Shown here one piece after another: positions 41,967 to 50,720 of a DNA stretch of 64,000 nt. The position numbers and the translations under genes are program-made. The number at the start of each line of letters is the position of its first letter. Position 1 is the first letter of the stretch. The notes under the pieces were generated by a model. That model worked only from the letters and a program-made list of their open reading frames with translations, was not told where the DNA came from and did no database searches. The DNA lies in NCBI GenBank assembly GCA_036402075.1, contig DASWTP010000238.1:3307-67306 (forward strand). The letters are read 5' to 3'. This stretch comes from Chryseosolibacter sp036402075 (lineage in GTDB: Bacteria; Bacteroidota; Bacteroidia; Cytophagales; Cyclobacteriaceae).

Positions 41967-44300
41967 TTATTCCACCGTGGTTAAATCCGGCCTGAGCCTT
42001 ACGAACACCGGCTCCCGGAACATATTATCGGGCGTTACCCGCGAGTAATTGACTTCCGCAATCAACACAGGCTCAAGCCATGTACTTGTCTTCTTATCGA
42101 GCAGTTCGCCTATCACTTTGATCTGCTTCAGCACTTTAACCTTCTTGATCTCTTTCGCAATTTCTTTCATGGTGGCATCATCGAAACCGGTCCCAACTTT
42201 GCCGCGGTAATGGAGTTCCTCTCCCTTTTTTTCTGCGATGTGCAGCGCACCAAACGTCTGGCCCCGATCCCCCTTTCCTTGCGTGAACCCGATGATAAAC
42301 ACTTCGCTACCCGAGCGCACCTTTACCTTAAGCCAACAATCCGATCTGCGTCCGGGGAAATACTTGCTGTCGATCTTCTTGGCCATGATACCTTCCAGGC
42401 CATGCTCGCGGGCTGCTTCAAACAACCCATTACCATCGTCCACCATTTCGCTTACACGATAAGGGGTATCATTCCGGATGGCATCTTTCAAATATTCTTT
42501 GCGCTTGCGCAGCGGCTCGTTAATCAGTGGTCGGCCATCGAGATACAAACAATCAAAGACATAACAGTAGACCGGGTTAACCTTCATCTGTTTGGCGATA
42601 TTGGTTTCACCACGCGCCTGCATCCTGTTAATGACTTTCTTAAACATCGGCTTCCCAGTGTCGTCAAGCGCAACAATCTCCGCATCAAATACTGCATTGG
42701 TAGCGCGAAACGCCTTTTCACCGTCAAGCAATTCGGGGAAGTGAATTGTAATGTCGTTGTGATTCCGCGTATGAAGTTTAACCTGCCCATCTTCATATGA
42801 GATGAGGGCGCGGATTCCATCCCACTTCAACTCAAAAATATAGTCGCTGGATTGTGGCGGCTCATCAGCACTTTCGGAAAGCATGGGTTCCACCACGCGG
42901 TTCAGCCAATCGACCTGCGGTTCATCAACACGTTCCAGCAAGAATTCTTTGCCCTTGGTATTATGAATCCGGTATTCGCCAGTCAGCTCTTTGCTGTTCA
43001 GCTTGAAATAGAATCCATCTTTTTTTTCTTTCGTTATCTGGTATTTGCCGAGTGCGTAGATCCACATTTCACCTGCACCATACTGCCCTTTCGGAATCTT
43101 GCCATCGAAGCGCAGATATTCCATCGGGTGGTCTTCGGTTTGCACGGCTAATCGCTTTACGCCAGGCTTTGGAGGCATGCCTTTCGGAACCGCCCACGAT
43201 TTCAAAACCCCATCCTGTTCCAACCGGAGGTCATAGTGCAAATGTGATGCGTGGTGTCGATGAACAACAAAGTTGTTGTTGCCGCCCGTCATGATCTCTC
43301 CGACCGGTTCTGGCGTTTTCTTGAAGTCGCGTTTCTCCTTGTAGGTTTCGAGCTGCTCTGGTGTCTTGTGCTTTTTGTTTGGCGGAAGTTTTTTTGGGGC
43401 AACTTTGGTGGTCCTGTGGGTATGAAGTTCAACCGCATAGGCTCCCATTCCTTCCCATGCATCCCCATCCTGCTCAACCTTTTCTACTGCGTTTCGAATA
43501 CTGAAGGTTGACGGCTTGTCCAGGTTGTCGAGTTCGTCCCACGTGAGCGGCATTGACACCGGTGCGCCAATTCTACCGCGCAAGCTGTATGGCGAAACAA
43601 TGCTTTGGCCCGAACGAATTCTGTAAATGTCCACCAGCACTCTCCCCTTGCGAGCTTCCTTCTTGATGTGAAGAGTGGTTTGGTTTGGATAGCGTTCAAC
43701 GAAGGGTTGTGCAATCAGCTGGGCTGCATCGAATACCTCTGAAAACCCCTGCTTCGGTTCTAGCGGGCAACAAATGTGAATTCCTTTTCCGCCTGTCGTC
43801 TTTACAAAGCATGTATAGCCGAAAGTTTCGATGTGTGCCTTCAGATCAAACGCGATCGGCTTGATCTTCTGGAAATCATAACCCTCCGGTGGATCAAGGT
43901 CAAACACCATGTAGTCAGGTTTATCAAAATCAGGCTTGCGGCTGTGAAGCTGGTGCAGCTCAAGTCCCGCGAGGTTGGCAATCCAAACCAGGAGCGCTGG
44001 TTCTGTAGCAAGAATGTAGTCTTTCTCTTCTTTTCCTAGCGTGGCAAATTCAATCCAGTCGGGCGACCACTGCGGCCTGTTCTTCTGGTAAAAACTCTCG
44101 CCATGAATCCCGTCCGGGAAACGGATCAGCGTTAATGCACGCCCTTTGATGTGGTTGAGAATCGTTGGTGCAATCTTCAGGTAGTATTCGATGATCTCAG
44201 CTTTCAGAATTCCGTCTTCCGGAAACAGTACTTTATCGAGGTTGGAGAGTTCCAACTTCCGTTTTCCGACCTGCGCCCATTGTGTCTGTTTCTTTGCCAC
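41967..44300 (-). CDS. ligD: ATP-dependent DNA ligase D (polymerase-phosphoesterase-ligase)
   Basis: This 777-residue NHEJ enzyme starts with GTG. Order: polymerase/primase about 10-295 with metal residues Asp134 and Asp136 (FDLDPPEG) and VDIYRIRSGQSIVSPYSLRG; 3'-phosphoesterase about 330-460 with HRHHASHLHYDLRLE (347-361); ligase about 470-775 with nucleotidyl Lys492 in FELKWDGIRA. This POL-PE-LIG order is that of Mycobacterium LigD, not the PE-LIG-POL order of Pseudomonas. It works with Ku encoded nearby. It begins 10 bp after the MFS transporter gene on the same strand, so the two are probably co-transcribed. Confidence 0.95.
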   Translation of the reverse strand: MAKKQTQWAQVGKRKLELSNLDKVLFPEDGILKAEIIEYYLKIAPTILNHIKGRALTLIRFPDGIHGESFYQKNRPQWSPDWIEFATLGKEEKDYILATEPALLVWIANLAGLELHQLHSRKPDFDKPDYMVFDLDPPEGYDFQKIKPIAFDLKAHIETFGYTCFVKTTGGKGIHICCPLEPKQGFSEVFDAAQLIAQPFVERYPNQTTLHIKKEARKGRVLVDIYRIRSGQSIVSPYSLRGRIGAPVSMPLTWDELDNLDKPSTFSIRNAVEKVEQDGDAWEGMGAYAVELHTHRTTKVAPKKLPPNKKHKTPEQLETYKEKRDFKKTPEPVGEIMTGGNNNFVVHRHHASHLHYDLRLEQDGVLKSWAVPKGMPPKPGVKRLAVQTEDHPMEYLRFDGKIPKGQYGAGEMWIYALGKYQITKEKKDGFYFKLNSKELTGEYRIHNTKGKEFLLERVDEPQVDWLNRVVEPMLSESADEPPQSSDYIFELKWDGIRALISYEDGQVKLHTRNHNDITIHFPELLDGEKAFRATNAVFDAEIVALDDTGKPMFKKVINRMQARGETNIAKQMKVNPVYCYVFDCLYLDGRPLINEPLRKRKEYLKDAIRNDTPYRVSEMVDDGNGLFEAAREHGLEGIMAKKIDSKYFPGRRSDCWLKVKVRSGSEVFIIGFTQGKGDRGQTFGALHIAEKKGEELHYRGKVGTGFDDATMKEIAKEIKKVKVLKQIKVIGELLDKKTSTWLEPVLIAEVNYSRVTPDNMFREPVFVRLRPDLTTVE

Positions 44301-44310
44301 AATGCATCAA

Positions 44311-45831
44311 TCAATCTTCAACTTCATTTGGCCTGTTCTTCAACAGGGTCATGCCGACCAGGAAGCTCATACCGGCAATGGCAATAGGATACCACAACCC
44401 TGCAAACGGATCGCCAGCCGGGTTCGCTTCTGACTTACTTGCTTCGTAAAGCCACACGGAGATAAACGGTACCATGCCACCAAAGATTCCGTTCCCGATG
44501 TGATACGGAAGGGACATGGAGGTGTAGCGGATGCGGGTCGGAAACATCTCCACGAGAAATGCAGCAATCGGACCATACACCATTGTAACAAGCACTACCT
44601 GGATGAGCACAAACAGAATCATCATCCAGAAATTTTCATTGGACAATACAACCTCGGGGGTAACTCCGGCTTTCGAGGTGCCTTCTGCTCTTTTTTCAAC
44701 AATTGAGTTCCCTCCTTCGAAGAACCGGGTCGTCTCAATTGTTGTTACGAGCTCGCCTTTGTCGTTTGTTGCCGTTGTACGATTGATGGTTTTGAAATCG
44801 GTCAATTCGCGCTTTGTCGACACATCGGCCACATCATACATTTTTTGATAGATTGGGCGATAGAGTAAAACCGCCAGCAACATGCCGACCATCATAATCA
44901 TTTTCCGGCCGATCTTATCCGACCACCAACCGAAATAGATAAACAACGGTGTTCCGAGCAGAATGGCGATTGCAATGATGTTGCGGGTTTGAACAAACTC
45001 AACATGCAGTGTTTTTTCAATAAAGGTCATGGCATAGAACTGACCCGTATACCATACAACGCCCTGGCCTGCGGTGGCGCCAAATAACGCGAGCAATACC
45101 AGCTTGAGATTCTCTTTCTTCCCAAAACTTTCGATGATCGGATTTTTGGACACCTTGCCCTCCGACTTTATTTTACTGAAGAGCGGTGACTCCTGCATCC
45201 TCAATCGGATAAAGATTGAAATGCCAACAAGTACTGCAGAGATCAGGAACGGAATTCTCCAACCCCAGGCATTGAATTCTTCGATTCCCAGCGACTGTCG
45301 CACTGCCAGGATCACTCCGATAGACATGAATAGCCCCAGCGTTGCTGTTGTTTGAATAAAGCTGGTGTAAAAACCTCTTTTATTTTTAGGCGCGTGTTCA
45401 GCTACATACGTTGCGGCCCCTCCATACTCGCCTCCAAGTGCAAGGCCTTGCACCAGGCGCAGCAGCAACACGAGACTGGGCGCAACGATGCCGATTGTTG
45501 CGTACGAGGGTACCAACCCAATGGCAAAGGTTGAGCCTCCCATGAGAATTAATGTAACAAGAAACGTATACTTTCTTCCCACCAGGTCACCCAGCCTGCC
45601 AAACACAATTGCCCCGAAAGGCCGCACGACAAATCCGGCAGCAAAAAAAGCAAGCGTTGCCAGAAAAGCTGCAGTTGAATTCCCCTCGGGAAAGAACTGC
45701 GTGGAGAGGATGGTGGCAAGGCTTCCAAAAATGTAAAAGTCATACCATTCGATGAGCGTTCCCACAGACGAGGCCGTGATAACAAACCAAAGATTTTTCT
45801 TTTCGACAACAGAGGTGCTAGGTGTAGTCAT
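44311..45831 (-). CDS. MFS transporter, metabolite:H+ symporter type
   Basis: This 506-residue, 12-helix transporter starts at ATG 45831 (MTTPSTSVVEKKNLWFV); the open frame extends 17 codons further. The MHS-family signatures are GTLIEWYDFYIFGSLA, RPFGAIVFGRLGDLVGRKYT and GLALGGEYGGAATYVAEHAP. Substrates in this family are small organic acids, betaine or proline. An extra loop of about 70 residues (MYDVADVSTKREL to VVLSNENF) is inserted in the C-terminal half and is mostly polar, probably outside the membrane. It sits 10 bp before ligD; the pairing looks incidental. Confidence 0.87.
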   Translation of the reverse strand: MTTPSTSVVEKKNLWFVITASSVGTLIEWYDFYIFGSLATILSTQFFPEGNSTAAFLATLAFFAAGFVVRPFGAIVFGRLGDLVGRKYTFLVTLILMGGSTFAIGLVPSYATIGIVAPSLVLLLRLVQGLALGGEYGGAATYVAEHAPKNKRGFYTSFIQTTATLGLFMSIGVILAVRQSLGIEEFNAWGWRIPFLISAVLVGISIFIRLRMQESPLFSKIKSEGKVSKNPIIESFGKKENLKLVLLALFGATAGQGVVWYTGQFYAMTFIEKTLHVEFVQTRNIIAIAILLGTPLFIYFGWWSDKIGRKMIMMVGMLLAVLLYRPIYQKMYDVADVSTKRELTDFKTINRTTATNDKGELVTTIETTRFFEGGNSIVEKRAEGTSKAGVTPEVVLSNENFWMMILFVLIQVVLVTMVYGPIAAFLVEMFPTRIRYTSMSLPYHIGNGIFGGMVPFISVWLYEASKSEANPAGDPFAGLWYPIAIAGMSFLVGMTLLKNRPNEVED

Positions 45832-45866
45832 GGATGGTTGGTGTCCTACCGGGAAAGATAGGGAAA

Positions 45867-45900
45867 AAGCTTCAAGCTTCAAGCCTGTGAGCTACAAGTC
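45867..45900 (+). repeat. Heptamer repeat (AAGCTNC units)
   Basis: Consecutive units AAGCTTC, AAGCTTC, AAGCCTG, then GAGCTAC and AAGTC lie between the MFS gene and the deacetylase gene. It is the same family as the copies near 39.4, 50.6 and 59.6 kb. Confidence 0.6.
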
Positions 45901-46016
45901 GAGGTTACGGTGAGAAACTCTTCCCGCCCAGATGATTTTTAGGCGATGCGGTGAATTCGCGCGAAGCCCGAAACTTCCAGCCTTCGCGTCATATCATCGG
46001 TGTTGAAACCTCAAAA

Positions 46017-46919
46017 TTAGAAAAAGATTTGCTGGGCCAACCTGTAGGTATTTGCGTGTGCTTCTATGATATCACGGAAGTCTGGCGAGTAGCCTCCGCC
46101 CATACAAGCAACAACCGGAATCCTGGTCCGTTTCGCGGCTTCCAGAACGAGGCGGTCGCGCTGTTTACAGCCCTGCCGCGAGACTTTCAGTTTGCCCAGG
46201 CTATCGGTATCCAGTATATCAACGCCCGACTGGAAGAAAATGAAATCCGGTTTGACCGAGTTTAGCAGGTGACTGAGATTGACCTCAAGGGTATCAAGAT
46301 AAAATTTGTCAGTGGTTCCATCCGGCAAACCGATATCCAGGTCGGAAGTTTCTTTGACAAGCGGGTAGTTATTGGCGCCATGCATGCTGAAGGTGAAGAC
46401 ACGAGGCTCATTCCGGAAGATTTGCGCTGTGCCATTGCCCTGGTGCACATCAAGGTCCACCACAAGGATCTGCCTGGCGAGCTTTTCATGAAGCAGGTAG
46501 TTTGCTGCAATCGCAATATCATTGAGTAAGCAGAATCCCTCACCGCGATTTGTGAACGCATGGTGGGTCCCTCCGGCAATATTCATCGCGATACCAAACT
46601 CAAGCGCAAACTGAGTGGCAAGCCGAGTGCCCTCAGCAATCACGACTTCCCGATCCAGGAGATGTTGACTTAATGGAAAGCCGGTCCTGCGGATTTCTTT
46701 GGGCGTAAGCGATAATGTCGATAGTCTTCGCCAGTAATCCTCGTCATGTGTCAGAAGAATCCACATCTCGTCCAATGGACCCGGTGCAAACAGGTTTTCG
46801 CTTCGGATCGTGCCTTCGTATAACAACTGCTGCGGCAACACCTCATACTTACTCATCGGAAAACGATGATTCGGAGGAAGAGGTAAAACGTATTTTTCAG
46901 TCCACGCAATCTTCAGCAT
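46017..46919 (-). CDS. Histone-deacetylase-family deacetylase
   Basis: This 300-residue zinc hydrolase of the HDAC/AcuC/APAH superfamily has active-site blocks GGTHHAFTNRGEGFCLLND (His pair and Tyr-equivalent region), ILVVDLDVHQGNGTAQIF (Asp and His zinc ligands), FIFFQSGVDILDTDSLG (Asp ligand) and CMGGGYSPD. Its brevity and FxLxNDIAIAANYLL pattern resemble the class IV (HDAC11-like) and short bacterial group. Bacterial substrates may be acetylated acyl-CoA synthetase, polyamines or proteins; none can be chosen from context. It follows the His-rich lipoprotein gene after a terminator. Confidence 0.88.
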   Translation of the reverse strand: MLKIAWTEKYVLPLPPNHRFPMSKYEVLPQQLLYEGTIRSENLFAPGPLDEMWILLTHDEDYWRRLSTLSLTPKEIRRTGFPLSQHLLDREVVIAEGTRLATQFALEFGIAMNIAGGTHHAFTNRGEGFCLLNDIAIAANYLLHEKLARQILVVDLDVHQGNGTAQIFRNEPRVFTFSMHGANNYPLVKETSDLDIGLPDGTTDKFYLDTLEVNLSHLLNSVKPDFIFFQSGVDILDTDSLGKLKVSRQGCKQRDRLVLEAAKRTRIPVVACMGGGYSPDFRDIIEAHANTYRLAQQIFF

Positions 46920-46924
46920 AAAAA

Positions 46925-46944
46925 AATCCCGCGCTAACGGGATT
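46925..46944 (-). terminator. Terminator after the His-rich lipoprotein gene
   Basis: A 7-bp stem, AATCCCG / CGGGATT, with a 6-nt loop is followed on the minus strand by a run of six T that reaches the next gene's start. It is 23 bp past the stop. Confidence 0.75.
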
Positions 46945-46967
46945 CTATTTTAGGTTTGTTCAACTTC

Positions 46968-47420
46968 TTAGTGATGTTCGTGTTTTTCCCCACCATACCA
47001 AACCTCCTGGATCTCATGAAAGATGTCGTGCACTTTGGTGAGTTGTTCACCGATCACTTTATCATCTCCACCACTCACGCTAGATGCGAGTGTTGCCGTT
47101 TCCGATTTAAGGCTTTCGAGTTTGGATTTCATCTCATCAGTATCAACTTTCTCGGGCAGCTCTGAGTTCGACCAGCTTTCGGCAGAACTTGCCAGTTCGC
47201 CAGCGCGTGATTTCACAGGCTCAAGATTGGCCGAATCCTTAAAGGGATGGAACGTCTCTGCCATGATCATGTGAAAATCGTCCATCTGTTTCCACTCTTT
47301 TTCATCACCGGCCGCTGCCTCGTGCTCATGGTCGTGGCCTTCTTCTTTCTTTGCACCGCAGGCGAAAACAAAGGTTGCGATCGTTACAGCCAGCAATGCG
47401 CGTACAAGTTTTTTATTCAT
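46968..47420 (-). CDS. His-rich small lipoprotein
   Basis: This 150-residue protein starts at ATG 47420 (MNKKLVRALLAVTIATFVFA), with a lipobox at FACGAKK. After the anchor comes GHDHEHEAAAGDE, and the chain ends GGEKHEHH, so both ends could bind metal ions such as Zn, Ni or Cu. The middle is a helical bundle with EWKQMDDFHMIMAETFHPFKD, a pattern of His/Met/Asp at helix spacing. I do not recognise the family. It lies 52 bp downstream of the ABC exporter gene. Confidence 0.75.
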   Translation of the reverse strand: MNKKLVRALLAVTIATFVFACGAKKEEGHDHEHEAAAGDEKEWKQMDDFHMIMAETFHPFKDSANLEPVKSRAGELASSAESWSNSELPEKVDTDEMKSKLESLKSETATLASSVSGGDDKVIGEQLTKVHDIFHEIQEVWYGGEKHEHH

Positions 47421-47472
47421 AGGTGTTTTTCGGTTGTCGTTACAAAAGTAAAAAAAGCGAGTGACATTCAGT

Positions 47473-50400
47473 TTACTGGCGATCCCTTCTTTTATACTTC
47501 CGGTTCCCTTCCAGCAATTTGATGAGGCGTTTGAGCACATCAAAATAAAGCGTGACGAACAGAAAAACCGTCATGCTCCAGATCACACAAATATTAAAAT
47601 AGTACGTATCGAAGTTGATGCCCGCGAAGTATTTCGTTGGCTGAAACAAGTTTGCAGAAAAATCAAAATAATGGCGTGGCCGGTGTTCATCCATGTAAAT
47701 GGGATAGATTTTCTGGACAAGCTGGTTGTCATACTCCACAATCCGCTCAACTGTGTTCACGTTCTTCACAGCATCGGTTACGGCCGAGTTCACATACCGC
47801 TGACGGGCAAGTTCAAAGTCAGCTCTTCCCTGAGGTGTGGAAGACAGTGTGTCGATCAGTTTTTCTTTCGCGGCCGCAGCCTTGGTCATTTTGAGTGTAT
47901 AGTACTCCTGCAGCACGTTTAAGAACGAGGAGGTCTTATAGTAAACCGTTGAGTCGAACTTGCCGATCGCAAGGCGCTCTACCTCTGGCAGCCGCTCAGG
48001 TCCGACCCCCTCAAGCTCGTGCTTAATCTCATTGCGAAGGATATCGAGAGATTTCACCATGTTCTCGTTTCTCGGATTTCGCCACGCACCGCGGTTGTTA
48101 AGGCAATATGCGAGACGCGATCGCAGTGCAGGAATGTAGTATACCGTTTTGTATTGCGACTGCGCGACTGTCTTATCAAAGTTATAAAACCGGGCTTCAA
48201 ATGGATTGTCTTTGAACTGTGTCACCATGTAGGCTTCGAAAGCCCAACGAGACGCCATCACCTCACCCATCACCGGAATTCCCACCGGCTTGCCCACGCG
48301 TGGGTTGAACTTGTCGAAGTTGATAACCACTCCGCTTAGCAACAGCTGCGGAATTACCAGCAGCGGGATCAGAATGTAAATTGTAACCGCTGAATTGAAG
48401 GAGGCCGAAATGTTCAGGCCAAGCATGTTGGCAAAGCAAGTGCAGCTGAATAAAATTGACCAGTATCTAAGCTCTGTTAGCGGAATTTCAAGCACGAGAT
48501 TTCCAACAATAACGAACATGATGGTTTGCAAAGCCGAAATAAAGAACATGACCAGCACTTTCGATACGAGGTAACTGCTGCGGCTGAGGTGAAGGAATTG
48601 TTCACGCTTCAAAATTTTCCGGTCGCGGAAGATTTCCTCAGCGCTCATCGTTAAACCGAAGAACAGCGCCACCACCACGCTCATGAAGAAGAAAACCGGG
48701 ATGTTTGCGTTGTTGTAAAAAGTATACCTCCCCTCGCCACCGAGCACGTTGTAATATTTCACCATAAAGGCAATAAAGAACGCCAGCACGGGTGCTTCAA
48801 ACAGGTTGATATAGAGATACTGTTTGTTTGCCAGCTTCGCTAGCACATCACGCGTGATGAATACTTTCAGCTGTTTATACCAGTTTGGTATTTCCTGCAC
48901 AACCGGAAGCTCTTCTTTAATGTGATCAATGCGTGGAAGCTTTACGCGTTGCTTGAAGTACTGGTACCATTGACCGGGCGAAATCTTCCGCGTGTTGGTG
49001 AGCCGTCCATACTCGTTCACAACTTTCGTTTCGATAATGCTGAAGACCTGTTCAGGATTGATATTTCCGCACTCGGGACACGCTCCCTGATCTTTGTTAG
49101 CCGCATTAATGACATCGCGGAAGTAGATCACAGACTCGACCGGGTTTCCATAGTAGATCTGGAATCCGCCTGAGTCCATGATGATTAGCGTATCAAACAA
49201 CTTGAAGATATCTGATGAAGGCTGGTGAATGACTACGAACACCATTTTGCCGCGAAGCGAAAGTTCCTTCAGCAAGTCCATGATGTTCTCTGAGTCCCGG
49301 GACGAGAGGCCCGAGGTCGGCTCATCCACAAATAGAACGGCAGGCTCGCGCAAGAGCTCCAGACCGATATTGAGCCGTTTTCGCTGGCCACCGCTAATCG
49401 TTTTCTGCAAAGGTGACCCCACCTTTAGATTGCGAATTTCCGTCAGCCCCAGGTTCGTCAGAACCGTCTCGACAAGCCTGTGGGTGTCTTCAACGGTGTA
49501 ATGACCAAAGCAGAGCCGTGCAGCATAGTACAGGTTCTCGTAAACACTTAAGTCTTCGATGAGCAAATCGTCCTGCGGAATATAGCCGATAATGCCGTGG
49601 ACCTTATTGGGATTTTCGTGGATATCGATGCCGTTGATCAGCACCCTTCCGCTTGAAGGTCGTTCGGTGCCGTTAAGTACGTTGAGCAACGTGGACTTTC
49701 CGGAACCGCTTGCACCCATCAGGCCGATCAGCTTTCCACCTTGCTCGGCAATGTTCACATTCTGAAGTCCCGCCCTACCGGTCTTGAAGTGGAAGAAAAG
49801 ATGATCAGCTGTAAAAGTGATATGCGACTTGCTCTCACCTGTAAGGAACCTTCCTACAACATCGCTGTAATAAATAGATTCGATCTTATCGCCCCGGATC
49901 GTACTGCCCGTTGGGAAAATATCAACTTTCCGGCTCTTGAGCAGAATGCTGTTCAGGTAAAGTGTGGTGATACCCAGGTACTTGATGAAGTAGGTTTCGG
50001 CATCTGGCACGCGGAGAATTGCAATCAAACCGGTGAGGTTCTTGGCGACAATTCGTGGACCCGGATAGGTGGCCTCCCCTGATCCCTCATCGATGATCAA
50101 GACATTCTTTGAAGACAATTCATCAATATCCTGGCCGGTAACAAAACTCTGCAGCGCCTGCATGTCGGCCTTTGGGATTTTTAGCGCCTGCCCAATATAG
50201 AAGATGAGGTTTCCCTGGCGGTCGGAGATCTCATTGTCGGAATGCACCAGCTCGATGATCTTTACCACCATCACCATCTTTTGTTGCATCGTGAGCGCCT
50301 GGTTCACCTGCTTGACTATCTGCATGATCTTGGCCCAATCGTCCACGAACTGCTGCGTGTCAACATCAAGGCTGCTCAGATCAGTCTGGCTCTCAATCTT

Positions 50401-50568
50401 ATGAGTTTTGCTCAGCTCATCAAAAAGTTTAAGGTAAAAGGCGGTAGCTTCCCGGTTCAGGTGGAGACTTAGAAACTCCTTTACATTTGTCCGCTCTTCC
50501 TCGCCAATCCTTTCCCGGGCGACAATGGCAAAAAGTTGAATGATCGCCTTTAGTAGTTCTTCACTCAT
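47473..50568 (-). CDS. ABCG-type half-transporter fusion with TerB-like N-terminus
   Basis: This is a 1031-residue ABC-2 exporter. Residues 1-150 form an acidic helical domain similar to TerB/DjlA-N (VVKIIELVHSDNEISDRQGN). Residues about 170-255 look like a small beta domain (VDIFPTGSTIRGDKIES). The ATPase spans 255-480, with Walker A GASGSGKST (285-293), signature ISGGQRKR (391-398) and Walker B VLFVDEP (411-417). A CPECGN motif follows the ATPase. ABC2 membrane helices cover about 590-800, with a last helix near 990. A roughly 180-residue extracytoplasmic segment sits between the last two helices. The ATPase-before-membrane order is that of ABCG/White proteins. Substrate unknown. Confidence 0.87.
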   Translation of the reverse strand: MSEELLKAIIQLFAIVARERIGEEERTNVKEFLSLHLNREATAFYLKLFDELSKTHKIESQTDLSSLDVDTQQFVDDWAKIMQIVKQVNQALTMQQKMVMVVKIIELVHSDNEISDRQGNLIFYIGQALKIPKADMQALQSFVTGQDIDELSSKNVLIIDEGSGEATYPGPRIVAKNLTGLIAILRVPDAETYFIKYLGITTLYLNSILLKSRKVDIFPTGSTIRGDKIESIYYSDVVGRFLTGESKSHITFTADHLFFHFKTGRAGLQNVNIAEQGGKLIGLMGASGSGKSTLLNVLNGTERPSSGRVLINGIDIHENPNKVHGIIGYIPQDDLLIEDLSVYENLYYAARLCFGHYTVEDTHRLVETVLTNLGLTEIRNLKVGSPLQKTISGGQRKRLNIGLELLREPAVLFVDEPTSGLSSRDSENIMDLLKELSLRGKMVFVVIHQPSSDIFKLFDTLIIMDSGGFQIYYGNPVESVIYFRDVINAANKDQGACPECGNINPEQVFSIIETKVVNEYGRLTNTRKISPGQWYQYFKQRVKLPRIDHIKEELPVVQEIPNWYKQLKVFITRDVLAKLANKQYLYINLFEAPVLAFFIAFMVKYYNVLGGEGRYTFYNNANIPVFFFMSVVVALFFGLTMSAEEIFRDRKILKREQFLHLSRSSYLVSKVLVMFFISALQTIMFVIVGNLVLEIPLTELRYWSILFSCTCFANMLGLNISASFNSAVTIYILIPLLVIPQLLLSGVVINFDKFNPRVGKPVGIPVMGEVMASRWAFEAYMVTQFKDNPFEARFYNFDKTVAQSQYKTVYYIPALRSRLAYCLNNRGAWRNPRNENMVKSLDILRNEIKHELEGVGPERLPEVERLAIGKFDSTVYYKTSSFLNVLQEYYTLKMTKAAAAKEKLIDTLSSTPQGRADFELARQRYVNSAVTDAVKNVNTVERIVEYDNQLVQKIYPIYMDEHRPRHYFDFSANLFQPTKYFAGINFDTYYFNICVIWSMTVFLFVTLYFDVLKRLIKLLEGNRKYKRRDRQ

Positions 50569-50601
50569 GCATTATGGGTACAGTGGCCAAAATAGCATAA
50601 A

Positions 50602-50632
50602 AGGCTGCAAGCTACAAGCTTCAGGGTGCAAG
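50602..50632 (+). repeat. Heptamer repeat (AAGCTNC units)
   Basis: Units AGGCTGC, AAGCTAC, AAGCTTC and AGGGTGC are in direct succession just upstream of the ABC exporter gene and next to the terminator of the protease gene. Confidence 0.6.
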
Positions 50633-50642
50633 CGGGCCCTCC

Positions 50643-50698
50643 TAATAAAAAAAACCTCAAGCTCCAGGTGAGTATCACTCTAGTCCTGGAGCTTGAGG
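50643..50698 (-). terminator. Strong terminator after the Prc-like protease gene
   Basis: A perfect 14-bp stem, CCTCAAGCTCCAGG (50655-50668) / CCTGGAGCTTGAGG (50685-50698), with a 16-nt loop is followed on the minus strand by eight T. Its stem contains AAGCTCC, the same unit as the nearby heptamer repeats. Confidence 0.9.
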
Positions 50699-50720
50699 CT
50701 TACGACTTGAAGCCAATCAA

